Part shown: piece after piece, positions 53,376 to 61,757 of the stretch
Layout of the letters: every line of letters begins with the position of its first letter
How positions within the stretch are numbered: position 1 is the stretch's first letter
Source of the DNA: Agrobacterium tumefaciens
Lineage (GTDB): Bacteria > Pseudomonadota > Alphaproteobacteria > Rhizobiales > Rhizobiaceae
Direction: 5' to 3'
Length of the DNA stretch: 64,000 nt
NCBI GenBank assembly: GCA_025559845.1
Contig: CP048470.1
Coordinates: 472,001 to 536,000 of the forward strand
Notes under the pieces: model-generated
The model's input: the letters and a program-made list of their open reading frames with translations, nothing else
Database searches by the model: none
What the model was told of the DNA's origin: nothing
Position numbers and translations under genes: made by a program

Positions 53376-54203
53376 TCAGACGCGACCGAGCGCGAAGCCC
53401 TTGGCGATATAGTTGCGGACAAAATAGATGACGAGCGCGCCGGGAATGATGGTCAGCACACCGGCTGCAGCAAGCACTCCCCAATCCATGCCCGATGCCG
53501 ATACTGTGCGTGTCATGATCGCTGAAATCGGCTTTGCCGCTGTGGTTGTCAGCGTGCGGGCAAGCAAGAGCTCAACCCACGAAAACATGAAGCAAAAGAA
53601 GGCAGCAACACCAATGCCAGACGCCACCAGTGGCATGAAGATCCGAACGAAGAAACGGGGGAACGAATAGCCGTCGATATAGGCCGTCTCATCGATTTCC
53701 TTCGGCACACCGGACATGAAACCTTCCAAGATCCAAACGGCCAACGGTACGTTAAAGAGGCAATGCGCCAGTGCGACAGCGATATGCGTGTCGATCAGCC
53801 CGAACGCGGAATAGAGCTGGAAGAAGGGAAGCGCGAAAACGGCAGGGGGTGCCATGCGGTTTGTCAGCAGCCAGAAGAACAGATGCTTGTCCCCGAGGAA
53901 CCGGTAACGCGAGAAGGCGTAAGCAGCCGGCAGCGCAGCAAGCACCGAGATCACCGTGTTCAGAGCAACATAGGTGATCGAATTGATATAGCCCCTGTAC
54001 CACGATGGATCTGTGAAGATTATCGTATAGTTGCGCAGTGTCGGGTTGACCGGCCAGAGCGAGAAGGTGCCGGTAATCTCCGCATTTTCCTTGAAGCTCA
54101 TGTTGATCAACCAGTAGATGGGCAGCAGGAGGAAGACGATGTAGATCGTCGAAACAACCCACGAATAATTGCCAGCCGGTTTGTATTTGATTGTCTGGGC
54201 CAT
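53376..54203 (-). CDS. glpQ: Glycerol ABC transporter permease GlpQ
   Basis: 275 aa from the ATG at 54203 (GAGGGGAGAGGA ahead; the frame opens at 54263 within glpP). MalG-like permease: six hydrophobic segments, first at YIVFLLLPIYWLINMSF, ENAEITGTFSLWPVNPTLRNYT, EAA loop PKEIDETAYIDGYSFPRFFVRIFMPL. It pairs with GlpP to form the channel. 15 bp after the next gene. Note this GlpQ is a permease name and is unrelated to E. coli glycerophosphodiesterase GlpQ. Confidence 0.94.
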   Translation of the reverse strand: MAQTIKYKPAGNYSWVVSTIYIVFLLLPIYWLINMSFKENAEITGTFSLWPVNPTLRNYTIIFTDPSWYRGYINSITYVALNTVISVLAALPAAYAFSRYRFLGDKHLFFWLLTNRMAPPAVFALPFFQLYSAFGLIDTHIAVALAHCLFNVPLAVWILEGFMSGVPKEIDETAYIDGYSFPRFFVRIFMPLVASGIGVAAFFCFMFSWVELLLARTLTTTAAKPISAIMTRTVSASGMDWGVLAAAGVLTIIPGALVIYFVRNYIAKGFALGRV

Positions 54204-54217
54204 GTTGTCCTCTCCCC

Positions 54218-55084
54218 TCATGCGTTCTCGTCGCCGCTGGTCATCACGGTGTAGAAGATCCATGAAAGCAGCAGGACGATGAGGAAGTAGATGATCGACA
54301 TGGCCGCAGCGGGTCCGAGGTCAAACTGACCCACGGCCATCTTGACGAGGTCGATCGACAGGAACGTCGTGGAATTGCCGGGGCCACCACCCGTGACAAC
54401 GAAAGGTTCGGTGTAGATCATGAAACTGTCCATAAAGCGCAGCAGCACAGCGATCAGCAAAACACGCTTCATCTTCGGCAGTTGAATATAGCGGAACACC
54501 GACCAGCGAGTGGCGCCATCGATCTTTGCCGCCTGATAATAGGCGTCCGGGATCGACACGAGACCTGCATAGCAAAGCAACACGACGAGGCTCGTCCAAT
54601 GCCAGACATCCATGACGATGATGGTGACCCAGGCATCGATCGGATCGCGGACGTAGTTGTAGTCGAGCCCGATCGCTGCAAGCGTGCGTCCGAGCAGGCC
54701 AATATCGACACGTCCGAATACCTGCCAGATTGTTCCGACCACGTTCCACGGGATCAGCAATGGCAGCGCCATCAAGACCAGGCAAACAGGAACACCGATG
54801 CCCTTTTTCGGCATATTGAGCGCAATGAAAATACCAAGCGGGATTTCCAGAAGCAGGATGATGATCGAGAAGATCAGATTGCGCTGCAACGCTTCCCAAA
54901 AACGGTCGGAATGCAATGTCTGCACGAACCAATCCGCGCCCGCCCAAAAGAATTCGTTGTTTCCGAACGTATCCTGCACGGAATAGTTCACAACGGTCAT
55001 CAAAGGGATGACCGCCGAGAACGCCACGAGCACGAGCACCGGCAGCACCAGAAACCAGGCCTTGTTATTCCAGGTCTTGTTCAT
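54218..55084 (-). CDS. glpP: Glycerol ABC transporter permease GlpP
   Basis: 288 aa MalF-type permease with six membrane segments: LVLPVLVLVAFSAVIPLMTVV first, LIFSIIILLLEIPLGIFIAL second; EAA loop IPDAYYQAAKIDGATRWSVFRYIQLP near residue 195; GGGPGNSTTFLSIDLVKMA after it. The ATG at 55084 follows the glpT stop by 3 bp; a GTG directly after the stop is also possible. Forms the membrane part of the glycerol importer with GlpQ. Confidence 0.94.
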   Translation of the reverse strand: MNKTWNNKAWFLVLPVLVLVAFSAVIPLMTVVNYSVQDTFGNNEFFWAGADWFVQTLHSDRFWEALQRNLIFSIIILLLEIPLGIFIALNMPKKGIGVPVCLVLMALPLLIPWNVVGTIWQVFGRVDIGLLGRTLAAIGLDYNYVRDPIDAWVTIIVMDVWHWTSLVVLLCYAGLVSIPDAYYQAAKIDGATRWSVFRYIQLPKMKRVLLIAVLLRFMDSFMIYTEPFVVTGGGPGNSTTFLSIDLVKMAVGQFDLGPAAAMSIIYFLIVLLLSWIFYTVMTSGDENA

Positions 55085-55087
55085 CAC

Positions 55088-56158
55088 TCAGCCCTCCCTG
55101 CCGACGCGCCAGGAATCTGCGTAAATGCTGATTGCGCCGGGATCGAACGTAACGCGCGCTTCAGCAGGAATGTCCGCATCTTCCGACACCACGATCGCTA
55201 TTGCCTGCCCCGCGAATGTGGCCCGAACAATCTTGTGACGCCCGATATCCTCGACCCTGTTGATTGTAACGGGCATGCCCTCGCGGCCGATCCGAACGAA
55301 TTCCGGTCGGATGCCTAGTTCGGTCTTGGCGCCGGCGTTCGTCTTGGGGGTGAAGTCGAGCGAAAGAACCTCATCACCAAGCTTGACCCTGTTCCCATCG
55401 AGCGTTGCCGGGATGACATTCATCCCCGGCGAACCGATGAAATAACCAACAAATGTATGGCTTGGCCGCTCGAACAATTCCGCCGGCGTGCCGATCTGGA
55501 CAATCTGCCCATCATACATCACCACGACCTTGTCTGCGAAGGTCAGCGCCTCCGTCTGGTCGTGGGTGACATAGACCATTGTAAAGCCGGACTGGCGATG
55601 CAGGCGTTTCAACTGAGAGCGCAACACCCATTTCATGTGCGGATCAATGACCGTCAGCGGCTCATCGAAAAGAATGGCGTTTACATCCGAGCGAACCAGT
55701 CCGCGCGCCAGGGAAATCTTCTGCTTCTGGTCAGCTGTCAGTCCGTGCGCACGGCGCTTCGCCATGCCCGCGAGATCGGTCATTTCAAGGATTTCGCGAA
55801 CTCGCCGATCGACGTCTGCCTCCGGTACATGCCGGTTGCGCAACGGAAAGGCGAGATTATCGTAGACGGTCATGGTGTCGTAAACGACCGGGAACTGGAA
55901 AACCTGGGCAATGTTTCGATCTTCCGTGGCGAGATCGGTAACATCAGTTCCGTCGAAGGCAATGCGCCCATCCGACGGCCGGATAAGGCCGGAAATGATG
56001 TTGAGCAACGTCGTTTTTCCACAGCCGGATGGACCGAGTAGCGCATAGGCACCGCCGTCTTCCCATTCATGATGGACTTCCTTCAACGCGTAATCGCCTG
56101 CGGCTTGCGCCTTGGCGCTGTAGGCGTGGCGTATATGATCCAGCGTGATGCGTGCCAT
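55088..56158 (-). CDS. glpT: Glycerol ABC transporter ATP-binding protein GlpT
   Basis: 356 aa. Walker A GPSGCGKTT, Q-loop AQVFQFPVVYDTM, signature-like GLTADQKQKISLARGL (here TADQK replaces the usual SGGQQ), Walker B AILFDEPLTVIDP, H-loop VTHDQTEAL. C-terminal MalK-like domain (ELGIRPEFVRIGREG). The changed LSGGQ loop, also in the paired ATPase's relatives in rhizobia, suggests an asymmetric ATPase pair. Not related to the E. coli G3P antiporter GlpT. Confidence 0.94.
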   Translation of the reverse strand: MARITLDHIRHAYSAKAQAAGDYALKEVHHEWEDGGAYALLGPSGCGKTTLLNIISGLIRPSDGRIAFDGTDVTDLATEDRNIAQVFQFPVVYDTMTVYDNLAFPLRNRHVPEADVDRRVREILEMTDLAGMAKRRAHGLTADQKQKISLARGLVRSDVNAILFDEPLTVIDPHMKWVLRSQLKRLHRQSGFTMVYVTHDQTEALTFADKVVVMYDGQIVQIGTPAELFERPSHTFVGYFIGSPGMNVIPATLDGNRVKLGDEVLSLDFTPKTNAGAKTELGIRPEFVRIGREGMPVTINRVEDIGRHKIVRATFAGQAIAIVVSEDADIPAEARVTFDPGAISIYADSWRVGREG

Positions 56159-56170
56159 GATCGCCCCTCC

Positions 56171-57253
56171 TCAAACCTGCCCGACAGGAGCAACACCGAT
56201 GGCGCGACCGTCTGCGTCGAAAGCCATCAGATGTTGTGTGTCGAGGAACAGTTCTATCTCGCGGTCGGGTTCAATGTCGTGAATGCCCTGTGCGAGCATC
56301 ACCCAACGTTGCCCGGCAAATTCGATATGCACGAAACTTTCCGATCCGGCGATTTCCGATATCAATGTCCGTGCATGGATGGCTTGCGCCGTATGCGCCT
56401 GCGATGCGGGAAACAGATGGTGTGGTTGGAAGGCGATCGTAAGGGGACCATCCGGAATGGCCACCAGATGGGCAGGAACCGCCATCACTTGGCGATCGGC
56501 GCGCACAAAACTGCCGTTCGTCTTCATCACCTCTATCGTGTTCAGCGGTGGATCGGCGAAAGTGGCAGCGGTAACGATATCGACCGGCCGGCGATAGACA
56601 TCGATAGTCCTCCCAAATTGTGTCAGCCGTCCTTCGCTCAGCGTAGCCGTATTGCCACCGAGCAAAAGCGCCTCTGATGGTTCTGTTGTCGCATAGACGA
56701 AAATAGCACCGGACTCTGCAAAGATGCGCGGCAATTCCAGACGCAATTCCTCGCGCAGCTTGTAGTCAAGATTGGCCAACGGCTCGTCCAGAAGCACAAG
56801 ATTGGCATTCTTGACGATGGCGCGTGCCAATGCCGTACGCTGTTGCTGGCCACCGGACAGATTAAGCGGTGTGCGGTCGAGATAAGGGGTCAATTTCAGA
56901 AGATCTGCGGCCTTACGGACTTCCCTGTCGATGGTCGCCTGGTCCTTGCCTGCCACACGCATGGGAGACGCAATGTTCTCATACACGGTGAGCGCCGGAT
57001 AATTGATGAATTGCTGGTAGACCATGGCAACGTTGCGCGTCTGAACCGGGCGCCCGGTCACATCCTCGCCGTTGAAAAAGATCGCACCGCCGCTTGGCCG
57101 ATCGAGGCCCGCCATCAATCGCATGAGCGTGGTCTTGCCGGATAACGTTGGCCCAAGAAGCACATTCAGGCTTCCACGCTGCAACGTCAGGTCCGTCGGA
57201 TGAATATGATATTCTCCGCCAACCATCTTCGAGACGTTTCGCAATTCAAGCAT
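56171..57253 (-). CDS. glpS: Glycerol ABC transporter ATP-binding protein GlpS
   Basis: 360 aa. Walker A is GPTLSGKTT, Q-loop AMVYQQFINYPAL, signature LNLSGGQQQRTALARAI, Walker B LVLLDEPLANLD, but the switch (H-loop) histidine segment reads IFVYATTEPSEALLL with Thr at the histidine position. So catalytic features are split: GlpT has the H-loop, GlpS has the canonical signature. That fits a heterodimer with one working ATP site. C-terminal regulatory domain follows. 12 bp before glpT. Confidence 0.94.
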   Translation of the reverse strand: MLELRNVSKMVGGEYHIHPTDLTLQRGSLNVLLGPTLSGKTTLMRLMAGLDRPSGGAIFFNGEDVTGRPVQTRNVAMVYQQFINYPALTVYENIASPMRVAGKDQATIDREVRKAADLLKLTPYLDRTPLNLSGGQQQRTALARAIVKNANLVLLDEPLANLDYKLREELRLELPRIFAESGAIFVYATTEPSEALLLGGNTATLSEGRLTQFGRTIDVYRRPVDIVTAATFADPPLNTIEVMKTNGSFVRADRQVMAVPAHLVAIPDGPLTIAFQPHHLFPASQAHTAQAIHARTLISEIAGSESFVHIEFAGQRWVMLAQGIHDIEPDREIELFLDTQHLMAFDADGRAIGVAPVGQV

Positions 57254-57291
57254 CTAAACCCAAAGCCTCCTCCAGCCTTCGGTGTGAATTT

Positions 57292-58818
57292 TTATATCGC
57301 CTTCACATGACTGCCGGCGACACCATCCAGATAGTCTTGCAGCGCCCTCACCTCATCGCCGCTCAACCTCAAGCCCTGTTTTGTGCGTCTCCAGAGGATG
57401 TCATTGGCGGTGACGGCCCATTCACGTTCGACCAGCCAGCGCACCTCGATCTCGTAGAGCGTTCCACCGAAGTGGCGACCGAGATCGGCAGCACTCGATG
57501 CAGCGCCAAGCAACTCGCCAGCATCCGTACCGTAGTTGCGCACCAGTCGCTCACCATGCACACGCTCAAGGAACGGGTAGCGCGCCAAAAGCGCCTTCAC
57601 CTGTTCCTCATAACCATTCACCCCGAAGTCACCACCTGGCAGATGGGAAGACGCTGTCCACGCGTTGCCCTTTGCTCCAATGGCTGAACCGATCTTTTCC
57701 AGCGCATGCTCGGCCAGGCGACGATAGGTTGTCAGCTTGCCGCCGAACACGTTAAGAAGCGGTGCCTCGCCATCGGCGCCTTCCACCTTCAGGACGTAAT
57801 CGCGCGTTGCTTCCTGCGCCTTCGATGCGCCGTCATCGAACAGCGGGCGAACCCCTGAATAGGTCCAGACGATATCTTCAGCCTTGACTGGCTCGGAGAA
57901 ATACTCGCTTGCCGCATTGCACAGATAGCTCGTCTCTTCGGCGCTGATACGCACATGGGCCGGATCGCCGGTATAGTCGCGGTCGGTCGTGCCGATCAGG
58001 GTAAAATCCCGCTCATAGGGGATGGCGAAGATGATACGCCCATCCGGGTTCTGGAAGAAGTAGGCACGCGGATCGGCGAACTTCTTCTTCACAATGATAT
58101 GGCTGCCCTGCACCAGCCGGACATTGTGCACATTGTTGCGGCCGAACACGCCTGACAGCACCGTATCGACCCAGGGACCGGAGGCATTGACCAGCATGCG
58201 GGCCGAATAGACACCCGCCTGCCCGCTCTTTTCGTCAAAGGTCTCGATCCGCCATAGGCCAGCCTCGCGCCGTGCCGACACCACGCGGGTGCGGTTCAGG
58301 ATCGTCGCACCGCGCTGTTGCGCATCGCGGGCATTCAGCACCACGAAACGCGCATCATCGACCCAGCCGTCGGAATATTCGAACGCGGTCGCAAACACCG
58401 GCTTCAGCGGCTTGCCGGCCACATCACGGCGAAGGTCGAGTGTCTTCGTCGCTGGCAACAGCTTGCGGCCACCCAGGTGGTCATAGAGAAACAGGCCGAG
58501 CCGGATCAGCCAGGCCGGGCGCACGCCGCCTTTCTGGAACGGCAGCACGAAGCGCATCGGCCAGATGATGTGCGGCGCCATCGCCCACAGCACCTCGCGC
58601 TCCATCAGCGCTTCGCGCACCAGCCGGAATTCGTAATGTTCGAGATAACGCAGACCGCCATGGATCAGCTTGGTCGCTGCAGACGACGTGCCAGAGGCAA
58701 AATCACCCTTTTCCGCCAGCGCAACAGAATAACCACGGCCTGCCGCATCGCGCGCAATCCCGCAACCGTTCACGCCGCCGCCAATCACGAAAATGTCGCG
58801 AATTGCCTCACCAGACAT
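57292..58818 (-). CDS. glpD: Aerobic glycerol-3-phosphate dehydrogenase
   Basis: 508 aa. FAD-binding DIFVIGGGVNGCGIARDAAGRG at the N-terminus, FASGTSSAATKLIHGGLRYLEHYEF, LVNASGPWVDTVL, GSHIIVKKKF, FAIPYERDFTLIGTTDRDY, YSGVRPLFDDGASKAQEATRDY. The membrane-associated flavoprotein oxidises G3P to dihydroxyacetone phosphate and reduces quinone. First gene of the main operon, read from a promoter containing GlpR-like repeats (58875-58910). The base composition here appears somewhat higher in GC than in neighbours. Confidence 0.96.
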   Translation of the reverse strand: MSGEAIRDIFVIGGGVNGCGIARDAAGRGYSVALAEKGDFASGTSSAATKLIHGGLRYLEHYEFRLVREALMEREVLWAMAPHIIWPMRFVLPFQKGGVRPAWLIRLGLFLYDHLGGRKLLPATKTLDLRRDVAGKPLKPVFATAFEYSDGWVDDARFVVLNARDAQQRGATILNRTRVVSARREAGLWRIETFDEKSGQAGVYSARMLVNASGPWVDTVLSGVFGRNNVHNVRLVQGSHIIVKKKFADPRAYFFQNPDGRIIFAIPYERDFTLIGTTDRDYTGDPAHVRISAEETSYLCNAASEYFSEPVKAEDIVWTYSGVRPLFDDGASKAQEATRDYVLKVEGADGEAPLLNVFGGKLTTYRRLAEHALEKIGSAIGAKGNAWTASSHLPGGDFGVNGYEEQVKALLARYPFLERVHGERLVRNYGTDAGELLGAASSAADLGRHFGGTLYEIEVRWLVEREWAVTANDILWRRTKQGLRLSGDEVRALQDYLDGVAGSHVKAI

Positions 58819-58874
58819 TGCTCCTCCCGCGCTTTCATCGACGCTCTCCCCATCGACATATTGAAAGCCAGAAC

Positions 58875-58910
58875 ATCTAATTCGAACGAAAAACGAATGT
58901 CAAACGAAAA
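58875..58910 (-). promoter_or_regulatory. Promoter and GlpR operator of the glp operon
   Basis: On the minus strand TTGACA (58903-58898), 17-bp spacer and TTAGAT (58880-58875) form a good promoter. The plus-strand sequence ACGAAAAACGAATGTCAA (58886-58903) repeats almost exactly at 59741-59758 upstream of glpR (17 of 18 bases), and AACGAAAA occurs again at 58903-58910. This is the best candidate for GlpR binding. Confidence 0.7.
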
Positions 58911-58923
58911 TTAAAACACGCAC

Positions 58924-59694
58924 TCAGCCTGCGTTTTCTGCCGTCTCGATAAGCCTCACATCGCTGTCAGCACAGATGGTTCGCACACTTTCCAAAGGAC
59001 AACGGTCGGTAATGAATGTGTGGACCTGCGAGATATGACCGATACGAACCGGGGCAGTTCTTTCGAACTTGGAAGAATCAGACACCAGAATTACGTGCCG
59101 GGCATTCGACATGATTGCCTGGGCAACTTTCACTTCACGAAAATCGAAATCGAGCAGGGCGCCGTCTTCATCGATTGCCGACACACCGATCACAGCAAAA
59201 TCGACCTTGAACTGGCGAATGAAGTCAACCGCCGCTTCTCCGACGATGCCACCATCCGCACCGCGCACCACACCACCGGCAATCACCACCTCAATGCCGG
59301 GGAAAACGCGCAACCTGTTGGCAACATTGATGTTGTTAGTGATGACCATCAACTCGTGGTGGTTCTCCAATGCCTCACCAACCGCTTCGGTCGTCGTGCC
59401 GATATTGATAAACAGCGAGGAATTGTTTGGTATCAATCCGGCGGCTGCAGCGCCTATCGCCTGCTTTTCCGTCGAAGCTATTGCCCGCCTCGCTTCGTAT
59501 TTTACGTTTTCATTGCCGCTCGGGAAAATGGCACCGCCATGAATGCGGGTCAGGGCGCGTGCATCGCATAAATCGTTCAGATCCTTACGGATGGTCTGAG
59601 GCGTTACAGAAAAGCGCGTTGCCAGTTCGTCGACCAATACCCTGCCATTGGCTTTAGCAAGTGCAACAATTTCGTCCTGTCGCGGGGTGAGCAA
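58924..59694 (-). CDS. glpR: DeoR-family repressor of glycerol genes
   Basis: 256 aa. HTH LTPRQDEIVALAKANGRVL, ATRFSVTPQTIRKDLNDLCD, LTRIHGGAIFPSG, then the sensor domain SLFINIGTTTEAVGEAL, MVITNNINVANRL, DFAVIGVSAIDEDGALLDFDFREV, LVSDSSKFERTAPV. The E. coli homologue binds glycerol-3-phosphate. Start is a TTG at 59694 behind AGGGAGGA, which would hold expression low. It is upstream of glpD in the same direction, with its own operator copy and a second operator between it and glpD. Confidence 0.94.
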   Translation of the reverse strand: MLTPRQDEIVALAKANGRVLVDELATRFSVTPQTIRKDLNDLCDARALTRIHGGAIFPSGNENVKYEARRAIASTEKQAIGAAAAGLIPNNSSLFINIGTTTEAVGEALENHHELMVITNNINVANRLRVFPGIEVVIAGGVVRGADGGIVGEAAVDFIRQFKVDFAVIGVSAIDEDGALLDFDFREVKVAQAIMSNARHVILVSDSSKFERTAPVRIGHISQVHTFITDRCPLESVRTICADSDVRLIETAENAG

Positions 59695-59712
59695 TAGTTA
59701 TCCTCCCTTTTC

Positions 59713-59758
59713 TTTCGTTTTTCATTCTATTGAAGGAGAAACGAAAAACCAATGTCAA
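59713..59758 (-). promoter_or_regulatory. Promoter and GlpR operator of glpR
   Basis: Minus-strand TTGACA (59758-59753) with a possible -10 TTCAAT (59734-59729, 18-bp spacer). ACGAAAAACCAATGTCAA (59741-59758) matches the glpD-side element, and an inverted copy TTTCGTTTTTCATT lies at 59713-59726. Autoregulation by GlpR is likely. Confidence 0.65.
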
Positions 59759-59853
59759 GTGATCGGTATTCTCGCGGGATTAAGCATGTGCGATCTCCAC
59801 CTCCGGTCAATCGATGTGGCCGCAGCAACGAAGCGATCAACTTTGCTTGATGA

Positions 59854-59871
59854 CCGTCATCCAACTGTCAT
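59854..59871 (+). promoter_or_regulatory. phoA: Pho box upstream of the alkaline phosphatase
   Basis: CCGTCAT-CCAA-CTGTCAT: two 7-mers 11 bp apart, one mismatch from the PhoB consensus direct repeat. A possible -10 TATGCC (59882-59887) starts 11 bp after the box, so it takes the -35 place as in known Pho promoters. 50 bp before the start codon. Confidence 0.75.
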
Positions 59872-59921
59872 CCGCCAAAGCTATGCCATCGACGATCAAC
59901 GATGTCATTAAGAGGGCTCCC

Positions 59922-61679
59922 ATGCGACATTTTCTAGCTCTACTCGCTACGACCACTTTCCTGGCCGGCGCGGCGCAAGCTGCCACCGTCTACCCGCTTG
60001 ATCGGGCAACGATCCTCGCCGGTTCGCCTTTCGATTTCAAAGTGGAACTGAAAAACGTCGTCAAGCAGGATGACGTGAAGATCACCGTCAACGGTCAAGA
60101 CTACAAAGCTATCTTCGGTTCTGAAGCCCAATTCGTTGCCGACGAAAAAGGCAAGGAAGACAAGAGCCTGGGCTCAGCGGTTATCCTGCGCGATCTGAAG
60201 ATTGCAAAGCCGGGCGCCTATGTAATCGAAGTCACGGCAGGCGACGAAAAGAAGTCAGTCACCTGGGATGTTTACGGGACCTCGGCAACGCCGAAAGCCA
60301 AGAACATCATCTTCATGGTTGGTGATGGTCTTTCCGTTGCACATCGCACGGCTGCCCGCCTGATGTCGAAGGGCATGACTGAAGGCAAGGCAAGCGGCCG
60401 TCTGAACATGGACGAAATGGACCGGATGGCCTTTATCGGTACGTCCGCAACCAACGCTGTCGCGACTGACAGCGCAAACACAATGTCGGCCTACATGACC
60501 GGCCACAAAACTGCCGTCAACGCGATTGGCGTCTACGCCGACCGTACGCCTGACAGCTTTGACGACCCGAAGGTCGAAACGCTGGCCGAAGCAATTCGCC
60601 GCGAAACGAAGAAATCGATCGGCGTCGTCACGACCTCCGAACTTCAGGACGCAACGCCTGCAGCCGTGGTTGCCCATACCCGCAAACGCGGCGACAAGCC
60701 TGAGATCACCGGCATGCTGCTCGACGTCAAGCCAGAAGTTGTTCTGGGTGGCGGTTCCGCCTACTTCCTGCCCAAGGAAACCGTTGGTTCCAAGCGCAAG
60801 GACGACAAGGATTATATCAAGCTGTTCCAGGAAGCCGGATATTCGCTGGCAACCACGAAGGGCGAACTCGCGACCGCTGCCGGCACCAATAGCGGCAAGA
60901 TCCTTGGCCTCTTCCACACCGGCAACATGGATACGCTTCTCGATCGCAATTTCCTGAAAAAGGGCACCGTCGGCAAGTTCCCCGAGCAGCCCGGCCTTGT
61001 CGAAATGACTGAGACAGCGCTCAACGAACTCTCCAAGAACCCTGAAGGTTTCTTCCTGATGGTCGAAGCCGCAAACATCGACAAGATGTCTCATCCGCTC
61101 GACTGGGACCGCGCGGTCGTTGAAACCATCGAGTTCGACAAGGCACTTGGCGTTGCGCGCGAATTCGCCTCCAAGAACCCGGACACACTGATCGTCTTCA
61201 CCGGCGACCACACGCACGGCGTTTCCATCATCGGTACTGTCGATGACGAAAAGGAAGGCACCGAAATGCGCGAAAAGGTCGGCACCTACGACGACGCAGG
61301 CTTCCCGAACTACACGGATGCCGATGGCGACGGTTATCCGGACAAGATCGATGTCACCCGCCGCCTGTTCCTGAATGCCAATAACGGCCCGGATCACTAT
61401 GAGACGTTCCGCCCGAAGCTTGACGGTCCCTTCGTTCCGGCGATCCAGAACGAGAAGAAGGAATATGTTGCGAACGAAGCCTATAAGGACGTTCCCGGCG
61501 CAGTCTTCGTTCAGGGCAATATCCCGAAGAGCGGCGACAGCGGCGTCCACGCTGTAGACGACATGGTTTTGCAATCGACCGGCCCCGGCTCCGATGGCTT
61601 CAAGGGCTACATGGAACAGAGCGACGTTTACCGAGTACTTGCGGACACATTTGCACTTGGCACGGTTGCGTCGAACTGA
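59922..61679 (+). CDS. phoA: Periplasmic alkaline phosphatase with an EF-hand-like calcium loop
   Basis: 585 aa from the ATG at 59922; the open frame from 59814 is rejected since the signal peptide MRHFLALLATTTFLAGAAQA begins here. N-terminal extra domain of about 130 residues (Ig-like, TVYPLDRATILAGSPFDFKV). Phosphatase core: IIFMVGDGLSVAHR, nucleophile S184 in ATDSANTM, EAANIDKMSH, VFTGDHTHG, VHAVDDM. D466-D477 reads DADGDGYPDKID, an exact 12-residue calcium-binding loop. Much longer than E. coli PhoA. It releases phosphate from esters in the periplasm, controlled by the Pho box. Glycerol freed from glycerophosphates could feed the glp importer (inference). Confidence 0.92.
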   Translation: MRHFLALLATTTFLAGAAQAATVYPLDRATILAGSPFDFKVELKNVVKQDDVKITVNGQDYKAIFGSEAQFVADEKGKEDKSLGSAVILRDLKIAKPGAYVIEVTAGDEKKSVTWDVYGTSATPKAKNIIFMVGDGLSVAHRTAARLMSKGMTEGKASGRLNMDEMDRMAFIGTSATNAVATDSANTMSAYMTGHKTAVNAIGVYADRTPDSFDDPKVETLAEAIRRETKKSIGVVTTSELQDATPAAVVAHTRKRGDKPEITGMLLDVKPEVVLGGGSAYFLPKETVGSKRKDDKDYIKLFQEAGYSLATTKGELATAAGTNSGKILGLFHTGNMDTLLDRNFLKKGTVGKFPEQPGLVEMTETALNELSKNPEGFFLMVEAANIDKMSHPLDWDRAVVETIEFDKALGVAREFASKNPDTLIVFTGDHTHGVSIIGTVDDEKEGTEMREKVGTYDDAGFPNYTDADGDGYPDKIDVTRRLFLNANNGPDHYETFRPKLDGPFVPAIQNEKKEYVANEAYKDVPGAVFVQGNIPKSGDSGVHAVDDMVLQSTGPGSDGFKGYMEQSDVYRVLADTFALGTVASN

Positions 61680-61700
61680 CGTTATCTAAAATTATGCAAC

Positions 61701-61727
61701 ATTCCGGGCGGCACCTACGCCCGGAAT
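61701..61727 (+). terminator. Terminator after the phosphatase gene
   Basis: ATTCCGGGCG (61701-61710) and CGCCCGGAAT (61718-61727), 10-bp perfect stem with a 7-nt loop, followed by TCCTGTTTC. 21 bp after the stop. Confidence 0.7.
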
Positions 61728-61757
61728 TCCTGTTTCTAAAGCCTGAAGAGGTACAAG

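Noticed and set aside
60255..61574. A 439-codon frame on the minus strand opposite the phosphatase
   Set aside because: Shadow of the high-GC third codon positions of phoA; composition and lack of motifs argue against it.
61681..61704. GTTAT...ATTATGCAAC as a Zur box before the putative zinc system
   Set aside because: The half-sites are not properly spaced or symmetric compared with the Zur consensus I recall; too weak to list, although the gene context would fit.
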